A stretch of 64,000 nt of DNA, from the NCBI RefSeq assembly GCF_002237755.1, contig NZ_MWSJ01000003.1, forward strand, positions 1 through 64,000. The letters run 5' to 3'. This document shows, one piece after another, positions 60,849 through 64,000 of the stretch (positions are counted from its first letter, which is position 1; each line of letters opens with the position of its first letter). The notes beneath the pieces were generated by a model. The model was not told the DNA's origin and made no database searches. It saw nothing but the letters and a program-made list of their open reading frames with translations. The DNA is from Lysinibacillus sp. KCTC 33748. GTDB taxonomy: Bacteria; Bacillota; Bacilli; Bacillales_A; Planococcaceae. The position numbers and the translations under genes are program-made.

Positions 60849-62886
60849 TTTAACGAACCCCGTTACTAATTTAAAGGGAATCGGGAAAGAAACAGCAGGA
60901 CATTTAGAAGCATTGGGCATCGAGACAGTAGCGGATTTATTATGGACGTTTCCGCATCGACACGAGGATTTTCGTTTAAAAGATTTGGCGCAAACACCAC
61001 ATAATGAACGTGTCACTGTTGAGTGTAAAGTTGAGCGTGAACCAACAGTATTGTTTTTAGGTCGCAATAAATCACGATTACAAGTGACGGTGCTGGCAGG
61101 TCGACATTTAGTGAAGGTTGTTTTTTTTAATCAAGGATACTTAAAGCAAAAGCTTGTACCTGGAGCTATTATTACCGTTACAGGTAAATGGGACCGAGGC
61201 AGACAAGTTATTAATGGAACGTCTGTAACATTTGGTCCTAAGACAGATCAAGTTGACTTTGAACCTGTTTATAGTTTAAAAGGTTTAATTCCGCAAAAAC
61301 GTTTTCGTAAATATATGCGCCAGGTGCTAGATGAGTTTGGTGCTGATATACCTGATGCTGTTCCACAGCGCTTACGCACGGATTATAAGCTCGCTACAAT
61401 ACGTGATGGGCTTGAGGGAATCCATTTCCCTATTGATGCAGGACATGCAAAGCAGGCTAGAAGGCGCTTTGCTTATGAAGAGTTGCTAAACTTTCAACTA
61501 CGTATTCAGGCGTTACGTAAAATTCGAAAGGACAGTGAGCACGGTACTGTCATACAGTTTGATTTGCAAAAGATACGTGCCTTTATTGCATCGTTACCAT
61601 ATGAATTGACTGGTGCGCAAAAACGCGTTGTCAATGAAATTTGCAAAGATTTAAAAGAGCCACATCGTATGAACCGCTTACTCCAAGGTGATGTAGGGTC
61701 AGGGAAAACTGTTGTCGCGGCAATATGTTTATATGCGGCTATAACTGCTGGTTTTCAAGGGGCATTAATGGCACCAACGGAAATTTTAGCAGAGCAGCAT
61801 GCTGAGAGTTTGAAGGAATGGTTTGAGCCATTTGGCGTACGTGTAGCTTTATTATCGGGATCGACAAAGGCGAAGGAGCGTCGCTTGCTTTTGGAAGAAC
61901 TAGTAAATGGAGATATCGATATTTTAATTGGTACACATGCGCTAATTCAGCCAGATGTCGTTTTTTACAAACTAGGTTTTGTTATTACAGATGAACAGCA
62001 CCGTTTTGGTGTTGAGCAGCGTAGAATATTGCGTGATAAAGGAGAAAACCCAGATGTGCTCTTTATGACGGCAACACCAATTCCTCGTACACTCGCTATT
62101 ACAGCATTTGGAGAAATGGATGTTTCAATGATCGATGAAATGCCGGCAGGGCGTAAGCAAATTGAAACACATTGGATGAAAAAAGAGCAATTTGGCTCTG
62201 TGATGTCAAAGCTAGAATTAGACCTTGCCGCCGGTAGACAGGCGTATGCTATTTGTCCGCTGATCGAGGAATCAGACAAGCTAGATGTACAAAATGCTGT
62301 AGAAATCTATGAGCAGCTTGCAGCGTATTTTAATGGGCGTTACAATGTCGGATTAATGCATGGTCGCCTATCTGCGGATGAAAAAGACACTGTCATGCGA
62401 GCCTTTAGTGAAGGAACTATTCATGTGCTTGTGTCTACAACCGTTGTTGAGGTTGGGGTTAACGTGCCGAATGCAACGTTTATGATTATTTATGACGCTG
62501 AACGCTTCGGCTTAGCACAGCTACATCAGCTACGAGGGCGTGTTGGACGAGGAGAACATCAGTCGTATTGTGTGTTGCTTGCCGATCCAAAATCCGATGA
62601 AGGTAAAGAGCGAATGCAGTCGATGACGGAAACGAATGATGGTTTCCGCCTTGCTGAAAAGGATTTGGAACTACGTGGTCCAGGGGATTTCTTTGGTCGT
62701 AAACAAAGCGGCTTGCCAGATTTTAAAGTAGCGGATTTAGTGCACGATTATCGAATACTTGAAACTGCGAGAAAAGATGCGACGGATATGATTGAAACAG
62801 ATTCTTTTTGGCGTGATGATGAGTATAAATATTTACGTGACATGCTTGAAAATTCTGGCGTTTTACAAGGAGATCGCTTCGATTAG
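60841..62886 (+). CDS. recG: ATP-dependent DNA helicase RecG
   Basis: A 681-aa branch-migrating helicase rescuing stalled forks. The N-terminal wedge/OB domain (about 1-190), Walker A QGDVGSGKT (about 282), DEQH box, TATPIPRTLA, STTVVEVGVNVPNA and QLRGRVGRG are all present. The start is GTG with AGAAGGGG upstream inside the preceding small ORF. Length is normal. Confidence 0.95.
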   Translation: MTDLTNPVTNLKGIGKETAGHLEALGIETVADLLWTFPHRHEDFRLKDLAQTPHNERVTVECKVEREPTVLFLGRNKSRLQVTVLAGRHLVKVVFFNQGYLKQKLVPGAIITVTGKWDRGRQVINGTSVTFGPKTDQVDFEPVYSLKGLIPQKRFRKYMRQVLDEFGADIPDAVPQRLRTDYKLATIRDGLEGIHFPIDAGHAKQARRRFAYEELLNFQLRIQALRKIRKDSEHGTVIQFDLQKIRAFIASLPYELTGAQKRVVNEICKDLKEPHRMNRLLQGDVGSGKTVVAAICLYAAITAGFQGALMAPTEILAEQHAESLKEWFEPFGVRVALLSGSTKAKERRLLLEELVNGDIDILIGTHALIQPDVVFYKLGFVITDEQHRFGVEQRRILRDKGENPDVLFMTATPIPRTLAITAFGEMDVSMIDEMPAGRKQIETHWMKKEQFGSVMSKLELDLAAGRQAYAICPLIEESDKLDVQNAVEIYEQLAAYFNGRYNVGLMHGRLSADEKDTVMRAFSEGTIHVLVSTTVVEVGVNVPNATFMIIYDAERFGLAQLHQLRGRVGRGEHQSYCVLLADPKSDEGKERMQSMTETNDGFRLAEKDLELRGPGDFFGRKQSGLPDFKVADLVHDYRILETARKDATDMIETDSFWRDDEYKYLRDMLENSGVLQGDRFD

Positions 62887-62909
62887 TTGAATATTAATGT
62901 TCAATTAGG

Positions 62910-62953
62910 AATGTGAGCACTTGTTTATAAAACAAGTCTTGCATTCTTTTTTT
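62910..62953 (+). terminator. Terminator of recG
   Basis: AATG-AG-ACTTGTT pairs with AACAAGT-CT-CATT (small bulges) and a run of seven T follows. The T-run also forms the spacer of the fapR promoter. Confidence 0.8.
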
Positions 62954-62967
62954 ATACTCTATATACT
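62939..62967 (+). promoter_or_regulatory. Promoter of fapR-plsX
   Basis: TTGCAT, a 17-bp spacer and TATACT, directly followed by the FapR operator. Confidence 0.7.
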
Positions 62968-62970
62968 GAT

Positions 62971-62990
62971 ATTAGTACCAAGTGCTAATA
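62971..62990 (+). promoter_or_regulatory. FapR operator (autoregulation)
   Basis: ATTAGTACCAAGTGCTAATA closely fits the FapR site (TTAGTACCTRGTCTTAA, as remembered) and is a near palindrome ATTAGTAC / GTGCTAAT. It sits at the transcription start region of fapR, so FapR should repress its own operon until malonyl-CoA rises. Confidence 0.88.
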
Positions 62991-63009
62991 ACAACTAAAA
63001 AGGTGGCGA

Positions 63010-63594
63010 ATGATGTTGAGACGAACGAAAAAAGAGCGACAGCGACTATTATCCGAAACGATAGCTGATAATCCATTCGTCACAGATGAACAGCTAGCAA
63101 CACAGTTTCAGGTTAGTGTCCAAACAATTCGTTTAGATCGTATGGAGTTAGCGATTCCGGAATTACGAGAACGAATTAAAGATGTTGCTTCAAAAACCTA
63201 TGAAAATGAAGTGAAATCACTACCGATTGATGAAGTAATCGGAGAAATAATTGATATTGAATTGGATAATCGTGCATTATCTATTTTTGACGTAAAAGAA
63301 GAACATGTTTTTCAGCGCAATGGCATCGCACGTGGACATCATTTGTTTGCGCAGGCAAACTCATTAGCGGTAGCAGTTATTGACGATGAACTAGCATTAA
63401 CAGTACATTCTAACATTTCCTTTGTGAAACCTGTTAGAGCTGGAGATCGTGTTATTACAAAAGCAATCGTTATCGGACGTGATGAAAAAAGTCATCGTAC
63501 AAAAGTAGAGTTAACGTCCACTGTTAACGGTGAAACAGTTTTTGTTGGTGAATTTGATATGTACCGCACGAAAGGTAAAGGTGAACAACAATGA
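63010..63594 (+). CDS. fapR: Fatty acid and phospholipid biosynthesis repressor FapR
   Basis: A 194-aa regulator. An N-terminal helix-turn-helix ([20 protein letters not shown]) is joined to a C-terminal hot-dog domain that binds malonyl-CoA ([20 protein letters not shown]). ATGATG allows two starts one codon apart, after AAGGTGG. plsX overlaps its stop by 4 nt, the usual fapR-plsX order. Confidence 0.95.
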   Translation: MMLRRTKKERQRLLSETIADNPFVTDEQLATQFQVSVQTIRLDRMELAIPELRERIKDVASKTYENEVKSLPIDEVIGEIIDIELDNRALSIFDVKEEHVFQRNGIARGHHLFAQANSLAVAVIDDELALTVHSNISFVKPVRAGDRVITKAIVIGRDEKSHRTKVELTSTVNGETVFVGEFDMYRTKGKGEQQ

Positions 63595-64000
63595 AATTAG
63601 CGCTTGATGGAATGGGTGGCGACAACGCACCGAAATCAGTTGTTGAAGGTGCTTTATTAGCATTAGAGCAAATTCCGAATTTAGAAATTCAATTATATGG
63701 TCAGCAGGAAAAGCTTGAACCATTTATAAAAATACATGATCGATTAACTGTAGTACATTGTGGTGAAGTTGTCGAAGGGACAGACGATCCAGCACGCGCG
63801 GTTCGTCGTAAAAAGGATTCATCGATGGCACGAATGATGGATGCAGTTGAAGAAGGTAAGGCGGATGCTTGTCTTTCAGCTGGTAATACAGGTGCTTTAA
63901 TGGCAGGAGGCTTATTTAAAGTAGGACGTATTGAAGGCATTGCTAGACCTGCTCTAGCTACTACACTTCCTACTTTAGATGGTAAGGGCTTTTTAATGCT
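63591..64000 (+). CDS. plsX: Phosphate acyltransferase PlsX (3' end outside the window)
   Basis: The first 136 codons of the enzyme making acyl-phosphate from acyl-[23 protein letters not shown] and [19 protein letters not shown] are PlsX signatures. ATG overlaps the fapR stop (ATGA). The gene is cut by the window end, not broken. Confidence 0.95.
   Translation, partial: MKLALDGMGGDNAPKSVVEGALLALEQIPNLEIQLYGQQEKLEPFIKIHDRLTVVHCGEVVEGTDDPARAVRRKKDSSMARMMDAVEEGKADACLSAGNTGALMAGGLFKVGRIEGIARPALATTLPTLDGKGFLM

Overview
The window looks like a chromosomal segment of a low-GC, spore-forming Bacillota of the Lysinibacillus/Planococcaceae type. The evidence is the gene order from rqcH to plsX, which follows the Bacillus subtilis ylo region, the presence of spoVM, consensus sigma-A promoters, GGAGG-type ribosome binding sites, and many GCGAAAGCGAAGCGACAGC intergenic repeats. 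The genus is an inference from the repeats and gene order, not from a search.

Region by region: (1) 1-1.7 kb: a 37-bp tandem repeat and a cardiolipin synthase on the minus strand, then 1.1 kb of AT-rich DNA without genes. (2) 2.9-26.6 kb: three complete Opp/Dpp peptide ABC transporters with different gene orders (D-F-A-B-C, D-F-B-C-A, and on the minus strand A-B-C-D-F; the last looks like the true opp operon). (3) 8.6-15.0 kb, between the first two transporters: an accessory island. It holds a compact, very AT-rich class I lanthipeptide locus: an unlisted 46-codon precursor gene (8987-9127) with its own promoter, an attenuator, a full-length LanB dehydratase and a LanC cyclase. The locus lies between two 30-bp direct repeats that match the 3' end of oppC. 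It is followed by a decayed IS605-type tnpB with a hairpin-bearing end, and a phage-like XRE repressor divergent from a 57-aa protein. (4) 27.6-29.3 kb: a chemoreceptor. (5) 29.5-47.9 kb: the conserved housekeeping block rqcH, yloC, gmk, rpoZ, coaBC, priA, def, fmt, rsmB, rlmN, prpC, prkC, rsgA, rpe, thiN, spoVM, rpmB. Its oddities are a CTG-initiated spoVM, a CoaBC whose synthetase half is eroded, and no remA between yloC and gmk. (6) 48.2-56.2 kb: a second island between rpmB and yloU: an IclR regulator divergent from two dimethylarginine-dimethylaminohydrolase-like enzymes, an amino acid permease and RocB (an arginine or methylarginine utilisation set), then a diguanylate cyclase. (7) 56.3-64 kb: yloU, fakA, sdaAB, sdaAA, recG, fapR and the start of plsX.

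How they work together: the most original content is the lanABC locus. The precursor has a subtilin/gallidermin-type leader (FDLD motif, SPQ processing site) but only one cysteine, so at most one lanthionine can form. No dedicated exporter, leader protease or immunity genes are present, while three oligopeptide importers surround it. Whether the product is an antimicrobial or a signal cannot be decided from sequence alone.
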